Positions 49,551 through 57,512 of a stretch of 64,000 nt of DNA are shown one piece after another. Below the pieces are notes generated by a model. That model made no database searches. It worked only from the letters and a program-made list of their open reading frames with translations, and had not been told where the DNA came from. The stretch is from the NCBI RefSeq assembly GCF_900116135.1, contig NZ_FOZX01000003.1:62001-126000 (forward strand), read 5' to 3'. The stretch is from Saccharopolyspora flava (GTDB taxonomy: Bacteria; Actinomycetota; Actinomycetes; Mycobacteriales; Pseudonocardiaceae). The translations under genes were made by a program, and so were the position numbers. Every line of letters starts with the position of its first letter. The stretch's first letter is position 1.

Positions 49551-50564
49551 GTACTCCACGGCGTCGCCGTTCTGGGTGGCGGTGAGCTCGCCGCGCCGCA
49601 CCAGCAGGTCCAGGTGCGCGCTGGTCTCGCCGACCGCCAGCACCTGGTTGAACAGGTCGAGGTCGGCGAAGTCGCGGTTGCGCCGGGTCCAGCCGAGCTT
49701 GAGCGCCGCCTCGTAGGCCGTTCCGGCACCGTCGGCGATGACCTCGGCGGTCTGCCGCAGCCGCTCGTCGTGGTGGCTCAGCAGCTCCTCGATGCGCTGG
49801 TGGGAACTGCCGCCGACGGGTCCGTGCGCGGGCAGCAGCCGCAGGTCCGGGTAGGTCTGCATGAGCCGCAGCGAGTCCAGGAAGTCGCCGAGCGGCAGCT
49901 CCGGCCGCGCAGACTCGACGCCGATCGACGGCGTGATGTGCGGCAGCACGTGGTCGCCGGAGAACAGCACCTGCGAGTCGGCGTCGACGAACACGACGTG
50001 GCCGCGGGTGTGCCCGGGCGTGGGCACGGCGAGCAGGGTGCGCGAGCCCAGCGGGATCTCGACCTTGCCGTGCAGCCACTCGTCCGGCGGCTCGTAGGGG
50101 TTCTCGCCCTTGCGCTCCGGCGGTTTTCCGCCGTAGGCGTCGGCGAGCTTGGTGATGAGCTCGTCGGCGCCCCAGCGCTGCAACCGCCGCAGCTCGGCGA
50201 GTTCGGTGCCCCCGGCCAGGATCGCGTCCATCGTGGGCTGCTCACCGGCGCCGAGGCTGATCTTGGAGCCGAAGCTGCGGCGCAGCTGCACCGCGAGCGT
50301 GTAGTGGTCCCGGTGCACGTGGGTGACCAGGAACCGCTGCACGTCGGCGAAGTCGTAGCCGATCTCGCCGAGGCCCTTCTCCAGCTGGGTGCGGGCTTCC
50401 TCCAGCGCCCAGCCGGAGTCGATGAGCACCAGCCCGTCGGAGTCCTCGATGGCGTAGACGTTGACGGCGCGCAGCCCGTCGTTGGGCAGCGGCAGCGGGA
50501 TGCGGTGCACGCCTGGCCCGACCTGCTCGACGCCGGGCTCGATCCACGCGTGCCGATCGCTCAC
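49536..50564 (-). CDS. MBL-fold metallo-hydrolase
   Basis: 342-residue metallo-beta-lactamase-fold protein. The metal-binding HxHxDH motif is His82, His84, Asp86 and His87 (THVHRDH), with later ligands in TPGHTRGH and SGDHVLP. A C-terminal helical extension (ERLRQTAEVIADG onward) resembles LACTB2/ribonuclease-Z-like or thioesterase-type MBL proteins. GTG 50564 has GGAGGA 6 bp upstream; the longer open frame is not used. The gene ends inside the 3' end of kstR. Possible CoA-thioester or lactone hydrolysis; not established. Confidence 0.8.
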   Translation of the reverse strand: MSDRHAWIEPGVEQVGPGVHRIPLPLPNDGLRAVNVYAIEDSDGLVLIDSGWALEEARTQLEKGLGEIGYDFADVQRFLVTHVHRDHYTLAVQLRRSFGSKISLGAGEQPTMDAILAGGTELAELRRLQRWGADELITKLADAYGGKPPERKGENPYEPPDEWLHGKVEIPLGSRTLLAVPTPGHTRGHVVFVDADSQVLFSGDHVLPHITPSIGVESARPELPLGDFLDSLRLMQTYPDLRLLPAHGPVGGSSHQRIEELLSHHDERLRQTAEVIADGAGTAYEAALKLGWTRRNRDFADLDLFNQVLAVGETSAHLDLLVRRGELTATQNGDAVEYSGQQ

Positions 50565-50622
50565 CGCTGTCCTCCGGGTTTTCGTGCCGAAACTCCTAAA
50601 AGAGATGTACCACTCCGCCCTC

Positions 50623-51522
50623 TCAGGTGCCGTAGACGGGGTCGGGAACGGGGGCCTTGGCGAGCAGTTCGGAGACCACGGGGCCGAGCTCGTCGGCGTT
50701 CCAGCGGCGGCCCGCATCGCGCGACGGACCGCGGGTCCAGCCGGTGCCGACGGTGATGTCGCCGCCCGCGACCTCGAAGACCCGGCCGGTGACCTCGGCG
50801 GACTCGACGCTGCCGAGCCAGGCGACCAGCGGGGAGACGTTCTCCGGCGCCATCTCGTCGAACCCCTGGTCGGGCTGGGCCATCATGTCGGCGAAGACGG
50901 TCTCGGTCATGCGGGTGCGCGCCGAGGGTGCGATGGCGTTGACGGTGACGCCGTAGCGGGCGAGCTCAGCGGCGGTGTTGAGGGTCAGCGCGATGATCCC
51001 GGCCTTGGCGGCGGCGTAGTTGGTCTGCCCGACGCTGCCCAGCAGCCCGGCGCCCGAGGTGGTGTTGATGACGCGGGCCCGCACGGTCTCCCCCGCCTTG
51101 GTCCGGTCGCGCCAGTGCTGCGCGGCGTGCCGCATCGTCGCGGCGTGGCCCTTGAGGTGGACGCGGATGACCTGGTCCCACTCGTCCTCGGCGAGGTTGA
51201 CGAACATCCGGTCCCGCACGACCCCGGCGTTGTTCACCAGCACGTCGAGCCGGCCGAACCGCTCCGCGGCGAACTCCACGAGCTCCCGCGCCTGCTCCCA
51301 GTCGGCGACGTCGGCCCCGTGCACCGCGGCCTCACCTCCGAGCGCCCGGATCTCCTCCACCACCTCGGCGGCCGCGGACCCGTCACCCCCGCTCCCGTCC
51401 AGCTGCACCCCGATGTCGTTGACGACGACCTTCGCCCCCTGCCGGGCGAACTCCAGCGAGTGCGCCCGCCCGATCCCCCGGGCACCCCCGGTCACGATCA
51501 CAACCCGATCTTCGCAAATCAC
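50623..51522 (-). CDS. SDR-family oxidoreductase (Rv3548c-like), KstR2 region
   Basis: 299-residue SDR of the long type resembling peroxisomal MFE-2 3-hydroxyacyl-CoA dehydrogenase domains. It shows IVTGGARGIGRAHSLEFA, VVVNDIGV, NNAGVVRDRMFVNL, NTTSGAGLLGS and the YAAAK motif. GTG 51522 is preceded by AGGAGG. The order of two leftward SDRs then echA20 and ipdA/B rightward equals Mtb Rv3548c-Rv3549c-Rv3550-Rv3551-Rv3552. Likely an NAD-dependent 3-hydroxyacyl-CoA oxidation in C/D-ring breakdown. Confidence 0.82.
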   Translation of the reverse strand: MICEDRVVIVTGGARGIGRAHSLEFARQGAKVVVNDIGVQLDGSGGDGSAAAEVVEEIRALGGEAAVHGADVADWEQARELVEFAAERFGRLDVLVNNAGVVRDRMFVNLAEDEWDQVIRVHLKGHAATMRHAAQHWRDRTKAGETVRARVINTTSGAGLLGSVGQTNYAAAKAGIIALTLNTAAELARYGVTVNAIAPSARTRMTETVFADMMAQPDQGFDEMAPENVSPLVAWLGSVESAEVTGRVFEVAGGDITVGTGWTRGPSRDAGRRWNADELGPVVSELLAKAPVPDPVYGT

Positions 51523-51604
51523 GTGAATCCTCCTCGAAGTTCGCAACGTTCAACAGACCGCCCCCGCACTCCGCCCCGACCGCGAAGACGGCCCCCCTGG
51601 CACC

Positions 51605-51744
51605 GGGGTTGACGGATTACTCCGGTAATCCGTCCCCCGAATACGGGAGTAATCCGTCGGCGGAATACCGGAGTAATCCGTCAACCCCGTGGGGACGGGC
51701 GGATTACCGCCGTAATCGGGTTGTCGAATACGGCCGTAATCGGG
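51605..51744. repeat. 24-bp tandem/palindromic repeat cluster, family B copy 2
   Basis: About 140 bp of units related to those at 22622-22762. Tandem 24-bp units end GAATACnnnnGTAATCCGTC or similar. Within it, 51605-51627 and 51666-51688 form a perfect 23-bp inverted repeat, and a separate GGATTACCGCCGTAATC unit follows. It lies between two leftward SDR genes (stop 51754, start 51522). No gene is supported in the 231-bp gap. Confidence 0.82.
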
Positions 51745-51753
51745 GTTGGTGGG

Positions 51754-52506
51754 TCAGGTTCGGATGGTGTTGAGGTAGGTGGAGGTCTCTCCTCCGCCGT
51801 GGACTGTGAGGTCTGAGCCGGTGATGTAGGCCGCGAGGGGTGAGGCGAGGAAGAGGCAGGCGTGGGCGACGTCGGCGGGTTCGGCGAGGCGTCTCATGGG
51901 GACGATCGACGCGAGGTCGGAATCGCCGTAGTGGTCGGGTTGGTCCTCGGAGCTGACCAGGCCCACGACGACTCCGTTGACTCGGACGTCGGGGGCGAGT
52001 TCCTGGGCCAGGGTCGCGGTGAGGTTGTCCAGGCCCGCCTTGGCCGCGCCGTAGGCTGCGGTGCCCGGTGAGGGACGGCGGCCGGAGACGCTGCTGATGT
52101 TGATGATCGAGCCCCGCGTCTCCGCCAGCGCGTCGCGGGCGTGCTGGGCGAGCAGCAGCGGGGCGACCAGGTTGAGCTCGATCACCTTGCGGTGCAAGCG
52201 GATCGAGGACGTGGCGGTGTCGGCGACCGGGGTTCCGCCCGCGTTGTTGACCAGCACGTCCAGCCGGCCCGAGCGCCGCCGGATGCCGTCGATCAGCTCG
52301 GCGACCTGATCGCTCTCGCGGACGTCGACCTGCGTGAAGTGCGCCGTGGCCGACCCGTGCGAAGGCAGGTCGTCGACCGGTTTCCGGGCGCAGACGTGCA
52401 CTTCGGCGCCTGCGCGCAGGAACGTCTCGGCGATGCCCGCGCCGATGCCGCGCGTTCCGCCGGTCACCAGCACCACCCGGCCGGTGAGGTCGATCTCGAT
52501 GCCCAT
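51754..52506 (-). CDS. SDR-family oxidoreductase (Rv3549c-like), KstR2 region
   Basis: 250-residue classical SDR. It has VTGGTRGIGAGIAETFL near residue 15, VCARKP, NNAGGTPVADT, NISSVSGRR and YGAAKAGLDNL. ATG 52506 diverges from echA20 over 94 bp holding a KstR2-type site (52575-52588). Matches Mtb Rv3549c in position. Probably oxidises a hydroxyl on a HIP-derived CoA ester; substrate not assigned. Confidence 0.82.
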   Translation of the reverse strand: MGIEIDLTGRVVLVTGGTRGIGAGIAETFLRAGAEVHVCARKPVDDLPSHGSATAHFTQVDVRESDQVAELIDGIRRRSGRLDVLVNNAGGTPVADTATSSIRLHRKVIELNLVAPLLLAQHARDALAETRGSIINISSVSGRRPSPGTAAYGAAKAGLDNLTATLAQELAPDVRVNGVVVGLVSSEDQPDHYGDSDLASIVPMRRLAEPADVAHACLFLASPLAAYITGSDLTVHGGGETSTYLNTIRT

Positions 52507-52574
52507 CCGCCGCTCCCTGCGTTCTCGCCCCTGGCGGGGTGTCCTGCGGTGTTGCTACGGTAACAACCCAACCA

Positions 52575-52588
52575 AACAAGTGCTAGGT
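52575..52588. promoter_or_regulatory. KstR2-type operator (aaCAAGtgCTaGgT)
   Basis: A 14-bp site close to the KstR2 pattern AnCAAGnnCTTGnT, with one core deviation (CTAG for CTTG). It lies in the divergent region of the SDR (start 52506) and echA20 (start 52601), only 12 bp before the latter. Confidence 0.65.
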
Positions 52589-52600
52589 TTGGCAGGTGGC

Positions 52601-53350
52601 ATGGGCACGCACATCGAACGGCGGGACGGCGGCATCGTCGTCCTCACCGTCGACCACCCACCGGTGAACGCACTGCCGGTCAAGGGCTGGTTCGACCTCG
52701 CCGAGGCGCTGCGCGACAGCGGCGCCGATCCGCAGACCCGAGTCGTGGTGCTGCGCGCCGAGGGACGCGGCTTCAACGCGGGTGTGGACATCAAGGAACT
52801 GGCCGCCGATCCCGGCCACGACAAGCTCGTCGCCGTCAACAACGGCTGCTACGAGGCCTTCAAGGCCGTCTACGAGTGCCCGGTGCCGGTGATCAGCGCC
52901 GTGCAGGGCTTCTGCGTCGGCGGCGGCATCGGTCTGGTCGGCAACTCCGACGTCATCGTCGCCAGCGACGACGCGACGTTCGGGTTGCCGGAGGTGGACC
53001 GGGGCGCGCTGGGCGCCGCCACCCACCTGTCCCGGCTGGTGCCGCAGCACATGATGCGCGCGATGTTCTACACCGGGCAGACCGTCACCGCCGGTCAGCT
53101 CGCCGAGCTCGGCTCGGTGCACCGGGTCGTCGCGCGCGACGGGCTGCTGGAGGCCGCGCTGGAGGTCGCCGCCGACATCGCGGCGAAGAACCCGCTGGTG
53201 ATCCGCAAGGCCAAGGCCGCGCTCAACGGCATCGACCCGGTCGACGTCAACCGCAGCTACCGGTTCGAGCAGGGCTTCACCTTCGAGCTCAACCTCACCG
53301 GGGTGTCGGATGCGATCCGCGCCGAGTTCGGCCGCGACGAGGAGGCGTAG
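52601..53350 (+). CDS. echA20: Ring-opening hydrolase EchA20 (crotonase family)
   Basis: 249-residue crotonase-fold enzyme. It shows DHPPVNALPVKGWFDLA, LRAEGRGFNAGVDIKEL (oxyanion hole 1), QGFCVGGGIGLVGNSDVIVA (oxyanion hole 2), FGLPEVDRGALGAATHLSRLVPQH and QGFTFELNLTGV. This matches remembered Mtb EchA20 (Rv3550), which hydrolytically opens ring D of HIEC-CoA to COCHEA-CoA. ATG 52601 has AGGTGG upstream. The stop abuts the ipdA GTG with no gap. Confidence 0.93.
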   Translation: MGTHIERRDGGIVVLTVDHPPVNALPVKGWFDLAEALRDSGADPQTRVVVLRAEGRGFNAGVDIKELAADPGHDKLVAVNNGCYEAFKAVYECPVPVISAVQGFCVGGGIGLVGNSDVIVASDDATFGLPEVDRGALGAATHLSRLVPQHMMRAMFYTGQTVTAGQLAELGSVHRVVARDGLLEAALEVAADIAAKNPLVIRKAKAALNGIDPVDVNRSYRFEQGFTFELNLTGVSDAIRAEFGRDEEA

Positions 53351-54220
53351 GTGCAGGACAAGCAGCTGACCGTCGACGAGGTGGTCTCCCACCTGCGCGA
53401 CGGCATGACGATCGGCATCGGCGGCTGGGGTTCCCGGCGCAAGCCGATGGCCCTGGTGCGCGCGATCCTGCGCTCGGACCTCGAAGACCTGACGCTGGTG
53501 TCCTACGGCGGCCCGGACGTCGGACTGCTGGCCGCCGCGGGCAAGCTCCGCAAGGTCGTCTACGGGTTCGTGTCGCTGGACTCGATCCCGCTGGACCCGC
53601 ACTTCCGCGCCGCCCGCCAGCGCGGCGAGCTGGAGGTCGCCGAGTACGACGAGGGCATGGTGCTGGCCGGGCTGCGCGCCGCCGCCGCGCGGCTGCCGTT
53701 CCTGCCCACCCGCGCCGGGCTCGGCTCCGACGTGATGGCGCTCAACCCGGACCTGCGCACGGTCCGCTCCCCCTACGCCGACGGCGAGGAGCTGGTGGCG
53801 ATGCCGGCGCTGAACCTGGACGTGGCGCTGGTGCACATGAACCGCGCCGACCGGTACGGCAACGGCCAGTACCTCGGCCCGGACCCGTACTTCGACGACC
53901 TGATGTGCGCCGCGGCGCGGACCAGCTTCCTGAGCTGCGAGAAGATCGTGCCCACCGAGGAGCTGACCGAGACCGCCCCGCCGCAGACGCTGCTGATCAA
54001 CCGGCTGCACCCGCAGGGCGTGGTGGAAACGCCGAACGGCGCGCACTTCACCAGCTGCGTGCCCGACTACGGCCGCGACGAGGCGTTCCAGCGGCACTAC
54101 GTCGCCAGCGCGAAACCCGGCCAGTGGGAGGCGTTCCGCGCCGAGTTCCTCGACGGGGACGAGACGCAGTACCAGGCGGCGGTCGAGAAGTTCCACGCAC
54201 GCGCGGAGGTGCCGGCATGA
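53351..54220 (+). CDS. ipdA: COCHEA-CoA hydrolase alpha subunit IpdA
   Basis: 289-residue protein of the class I CoA-transferase fold. It shows the N-terminal TIGIGGWGSRRKPMALVRAIL, LVSYGGPDVGLL, EVAEYDEGMVLAGLRAAA and GLGSDVMALNPDLRT. IpdAB is a hydrolase, not a transferase, opening the last ring (C) of COCHEA-CoA; the glutamate in EYDEG (residue 101) is a candidate for the acidic residue reported as essential in IpdA. GTG 53351 follows GGAGG in echA20's tail. Mtb Rv3551 equivalent. Confidence 0.92.
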   Translation: MQDKQLTVDEVVSHLRDGMTIGIGGWGSRRKPMALVRAILRSDLEDLTLVSYGGPDVGLLAAAGKLRKVVYGFVSLDSIPLDPHFRAARQRGELEVAEYDEGMVLAGLRAAAARLPFLPTRAGLGSDVMALNPDLRTVRSPYADGEELVAMPALNLDVALVHMNRADRYGNGQYLGPDPYFDDLMCAAARTSFLSCEKIVPTEELTETAPPQTLLINRLHPQGVVETPNGAHFTSCVPDYGRDEAFQRHYVASAKPGQWEAFRAEFLDGDETQYQAAVEKFHARAEVPA

Positions 54221-54960
54221 CGATCACCCGAGCCGAGGTCTGCGCGGTGGCCTGCGCGGACAGCTTCGCCGACGCCGGGACGGCCATCGCCTCCCCGTTC
54301 GGCACGATCCCCTCGATCGGCGCCCGCCTGGCGCGGCTGACCAGCGCGCCGGAACTGCTGCTCTCCGACGGCGAGGCGATGCTCATCGCCGAGACGACGC
54401 CGCTGGGCGAGGAGTCCACCGCCACCGTCGAGGGCTGGCTGCCCTACGGCAAGGTTCTCGACCTGCTGGCGGGCGGCAAGCGCCGGGTGATGATGGGCGC
54501 CTCGCAGGTGGACCGCTTCGGCAACCAGAACATCTCCCGCATCGGCGACTGGGCGCAGCCCAAGGTGCAGCTGATCGGGGTGCGCGGGGCGCCGGGCAAC
54601 TCGGTCAACCACACCACGAACTACTGGATCCCCAACCACAGCACCAAGATCTTCGTCGAGTCGGTGGACCTGGTGGCCGGCGTCGGGCACGACCGGGCGC
54701 GTCAGGTCGGCGCGCGCTACCACGACGTGCAGGTGGTGGTGACCGATCTGGCGGTGCTGGACTTCCGCGGCCCGGACGGCGCGATGCGGCTGCGCTCGGT
54801 GCACCCCGGGGTGAGCGTGGACGAGGTGCGGGAGAAGACCGGTTTCGAGCTGGCGGTGGACGAGGTCGCCGAGACGCGGCTGCCCACCGACGAGGAGCTG
54901 TCCTTGATCCGCGACCGGATCGACCCGAAGGGGTTGCGGGACAAGGAGGTTCCGGCGTGA
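54217..54960 (+). CDS. ipdB: COCHEA-CoA hydrolase beta subunit IpdB
   Basis: 247-residue CoA-transferase-fold beta subunit. It shows AIASPFGTIPSIGARLARLT, LLLSDGEAMLIAE, MMGASQVDRFGNQNISRIGDW, GVRGAPGNSVNHTTNYWIP and VHPGVSVDEV. The usual transferase glutamate motif SENG is replaced, consistent with a hydrolase. ATG 54217 overlaps the ipdA stop by 4 bp, as expected for a heterodimer. Mtb Rv3552 equivalent. Confidence 0.92.
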   Translation: MTITRAEVCAVACADSFADAGTAIASPFGTIPSIGARLARLTSAPELLLSDGEAMLIAETTPLGEESTATVEGWLPYGKVLDLLAGGKRRVMMGASQVDRFGNQNISRIGDWAQPKVQLIGVRGAPGNSVNHTTNYWIPNHSTKIFVESVDLVAGVGHDRARQVGARYHDVQVVVTDLAVLDFRGPDGAMRLRSVHPGVSVDEVREKTGFELAVDEVAETRLPTDEELSLIRDRIDPKGLRDKEVPA

Positions 54961-56024
54961 TCGAGCAGCGGCTGCGCACGCCGCTGTGCGAGTTGACCGG
55001 CGTGCGCCATCCGATCGTGCAGACCGGCATGGGCTGGGTCGCCGGGCCCAGCCTGGTCTCGGCGACGGCCAACGCGGGCGGTCTGGGCGTGCTGGCGTCG
55101 GCGACGATGACGCTGCCGCAGCTCACCGACGCGGTCCGCGAGGTCAAGGAGCGCACCGGCGAACCGTTCGGGGTGAACCTGCGGGCCGATGCCGGGGACG
55201 CCGAGGAGCGCTGCGACCTGCTCATCCGCGAGGGCGTGAAGGTCGCCTCGTTCGCGCTGGCGCCGTCGCAGCGGCTCATCGGCAAGCTCAAGGACGCCGG
55301 GGTCGTGGTGATCCCGTCGATCGGCGCCCGGCGGCACGCGGAGAAGGTCGCGGGCTGGGGCGCCGACGCGGTGCTGGTGCAGGGCGGCGAGGGCGGCGGG
55401 CACACCGGTTCGGTGGCCACGACGCTGCTGATCCCGCAGGTGGTGGACGCGGTGGACATCCCGGTGATCGCCGCGGGCGGGTTCTTCGACGGCCGCGGCC
55501 TGGCCGCCGCGCTGTGCTACGGCGCGGCGGGCGTGGCGATGGGCACGCGCTTCCTGCTCACCACCGACAGCCGGGTGCCCGACGAGGTCAAGCGCTCCTA
55601 CCTGGACGCGCAGGTGGGCGACACCGTCGTGACGTCCAAGGTGGACGGTCTGCCGCACCGGATGCTGCGCACCGATCTCACCCACTCCGCCGAGTCGCAG
55701 GCGCTGCTGCGGCGTCTCCCCCAGGCGCTGCGGCAGGCGGTCGCGTTCAAGGCGCTCACCGGCATGTCCTGGCGCCGGCTCATCTCCGACGGGTTGGCGA
55801 TGCGCAAGGCCCAGAAGCTCCCGCTCAACCGGGTGCTGCTGGCGGCCAACACGCCGATGCTGATCAAATCGGCCCTGGTCGACGGCCACCCGGAAGCCGG
55901 GGTGCTGCCGGCGGGTCAGGTGGTCGGCATGATCGACGAGTTGCCCAGCTGCGAGAAGCTCATCGACTCGCTCGTCACCGAGGCGGCCGAGGCCCTGCGC
56001 CGGGCCGGTTCGCTGAGCAGCTGA
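54957..56024 (+). CDS. ipdC: Flavin-dependent dehydrogenase/reductase IpdC (nitronate monooxygenase family)
   Basis: 355-residue FMN TIM-barrel protein of the 2-nitropropane dioxygenase family. It shows LTGVRHPIVQTGMGWVAGPSLVSATANAGG, GVNLRADAGD, VLVQGGEGGGHTG with the family His, PVIAAGGFFDGRG and GTRFLLTTDSRVP. In HIP catabolism IpdC introduces the double bond that makes HIEC-CoA, the EchA20 substrate. GTG 54957 overlaps the ipdB stop by 4 bp, completing a four-gene operon. Mtb Rv3553 equivalent. Confidence 0.9.
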   Translation: MIEQRLRTPLCELTGVRHPIVQTGMGWVAGPSLVSATANAGGLGVLASATMTLPQLTDAVREVKERTGEPFGVNLRADAGDAEERCDLLIREGVKVASFALAPSQRLIGKLKDAGVVVIPSIGARRHAEKVAGWGADAVLVQGGEGGGHTGSVATTLLIPQVVDAVDIPVIAAGGFFDGRGLAAALCYGAAGVAMGTRFLLTTDSRVPDEVKRSYLDAQVGDTVVTSKVDGLPHRMLRTDLTHSAESQALLRRLPQALRQAVAFKALTGMSWRRLISDGLAMRKAQKLPLNRVLLAANTPMLIKSALVDGHPEAGVLPAGQVVGMIDELPSCEKLIDSLVTEAAEALRRAGSLSS

Positions 56025-56030
56025 TCGCGC

Positions 56031-56061
56031 GGTTCGAGCCCGGCCGGACCGGGCTCGAACC
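56031..56061. terminator. Bidirectional terminator between ipdC and kstR2
   Basis: Perfect 13-bp stem (56031-56043 with 56049-56061) and 5-nt loop between the convergent stops at 56024 and 56068. Confidence 0.75.
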
Positions 56062-56067
56062 CCCGGC

Positions 56068-56694
56068 TCAGCGGGTGACGATGCCGTCGCAGAGGATGTT
56101 GATGTACTGGTCGGCGATCGACTTGATGCTCAGCTTCCCGTTGGGGTTGAACCAGTGGACCGTGGTCCAGACGGTGTCCCGGATGAAGCGGTAGGTGAGC
56201 TTGAGGTTGAGGTCCTCGCGGAACACGCCGGACTTCTGCCCCTCCTGCAGCACGCGCAGCCAGGTCTTCTCGAACTCGTCGGCCACGCCCGGCAGGTAGT
56301 CGAAGCGCTCGAACTGGGCCAGGTAGTTGGCCTCGTTCTGGAAGATCGCGATCGCGGCCGGGTGCTTGCGCAGCGCCGAGTAGGACCGCTTGATCAGCTC
56401 GGTGAGCGCGGTGCGCGGGTCCGGCGCGTCGGCGATGATCTTGGCGTTGGCCTGCCGCTGGTCGTCGAGGAACTCGCGCAGGATCTCGTCCACCATCGCC
56501 TCCTTGGAGTCGAAGTGGTGGTAGAGACTCCCCGAGAGGATGCCTGCGGCGTCGGCGATGTCGCGGACCGTGGTGGCCAGGAAGCCACGGGTCGCGAACA
56601 GCTCACCGGCGATGGCGAGCAGTTCGGCGCGACGTTCGGAGCCGTTCTCCCGCGCCGGGCGGTTGCGTGCGGACAAGCGCTTGGTCGAGACCAC
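56068..56694 (-). CDS. kstR2: TetR-family repressor KstR2
   Basis: 208-residue TetR regulator. The DNA-binding part has RRAELLAIAGELFATRG, TTVRDIADAAGILSG, then LYHHFDSKEAMVDEIL. The ligand domain ends with YRFIRDTVWTTVHWF, NPNGKLSIKS and DQYINIL. These match remembered Mtb KstR2 (Rv3557c), which represses the C/D-ring genes and is released by HIP-CoA. GTG 56694 is used; an N-terminal basic tail (about 15 residues) precedes the domain. It lies 44 bp after ipdF and no KstR2 site is seen directly upstream, so it may be expressed from the fadE30-ipdF transcript. Confidence 0.92.
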   Translation of the reverse strand: MVSTKRLSARNRPARENGSERRAELLAIAGELFATRGFLATTVRDIADAAGILSGSLYHHFDSKEAMVDEILREFLDDQRQANAKIIADAPDPRTALTELIKRSYSALRKHPAAIAIFQNEANYLAQFERFDYLPGVADEFEKTWLRVLQEGQKSGVFREDLNLKLTYRFIRDTVWTTVHWFNPNGKLSIKSIADQYINILCDGIVTR

Positions 56695-56738
56695 GGGGCC
56701 ATCCTCTCAAAGCCCCTCCGGCGGTGCTCACCGGAGGT

Positions 56739-57512
56739 TCACGGGTGCTGGTTGGAGACCGAGATGACCTCGCCGGTGAGGTACGTCGAGTAGTCCGAGG
56801 CCAGGAAGACGATCACGTTGGCGATCTCCCACGGCTCGGCAGAGCGGCCGAACGCCTCGCGCTCGGTGAGGGTGGCCAGCAGGTCGTCGGAGGTGACCTT
56901 GGCCAGGTTCTCGTGCATCACCAGGCTCGGCGCCACGGCGTTGATCCGGACCCCCAGCTCGGCGGCGTCCATCGCCGCGCAGCGGGTCAGCGCCATCACC
57001 CCGGCCTTGGCGGCGGCGTAGTGAGCCTGCCCGGCCTGGGCCCGCCAGCCGACCACGGAGGCGTTGTTGACCACGACGCCGGCATTGCCCTGCTCGCGGA
57101 AGAGCCGGGTGGCCGCGCGGGTGCAGCGGAAGGTGCCGCCGAGGGTGACGTCGACGACCTTGTCCCACTGCTCGTCGGTCATCTCCAGGATCGAGGCGGT
57201 GCCGCCCAGCCCGGCGTTGTTGACCACCACGTCGACCTGCCCGAACGTGGCGGTCGCGGTGTCGAACATGCGCTGCACCTGGGCCTCGTCGGTGACGTCG
57301 CAGGCCACCGAGGCGACCTTGGCGCCGGGGATCTCGGCGAGCTCGGCCTCGGTCTCGGCGAGCCGCCGCTCGTGCCGGTCGCTGATGAGCACCTGCGCGC
57401 CCTCCTCCAGCATCCGGCGGGCGACGGCCGAGCCGATGCCGGTGCCGGCCGCGGCGGTGACGAGGGCGGTCTTGCCGTTGAGCAGCCCGTGCGCGGGCGG
57501 GGCCTGGGTCAT
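56739..57512 (-). CDS. ipdF: 5-hydroxy-HIC-CoA dehydrogenase IpdF (SDR)
   Basis: 257-residue SDR. It shows VTAAAGTGIGSAVARR, ISDRHERRLAETEAEL, NNAGLGGTASILEMTDEQWDKV, NNASVVGWRAQAGQAHYAAAK (motif positions about 150-170) and the C-terminal SDYSTYLTGEVISVSNQHP. These match remembered Mtb Rv3559c, the IpdF enzyme that oxidises the 5-hydroxyl of HIC-CoA. ATG 57512 overlaps the fadE30 stop by 4 bp, forming a fadE30-ipdF-kstR2 leftward unit. Confidence 0.92.
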   Translation of the reverse strand: MTQAPPAHGLLNGKTALVTAAAGTGIGSAVARRMLEEGAQVLISDRHERRLAETEAELAEIPGAKVASVACDVTDEAQVQRMFDTATATFGQVDVVVNNAGLGGTASILEMTDEQWDKVVDVTLGGTFRCTRAATRLFREQGNAGVVVNNASVVGWRAQAGQAHYAAAKAGVMALTRCAAMDAAELGVRINAVAPSLVMHENLAKVTSDDLLATLTEREAFGRSAEPWEIANVIVFLASDYSTYLTGEVISVSNQHP

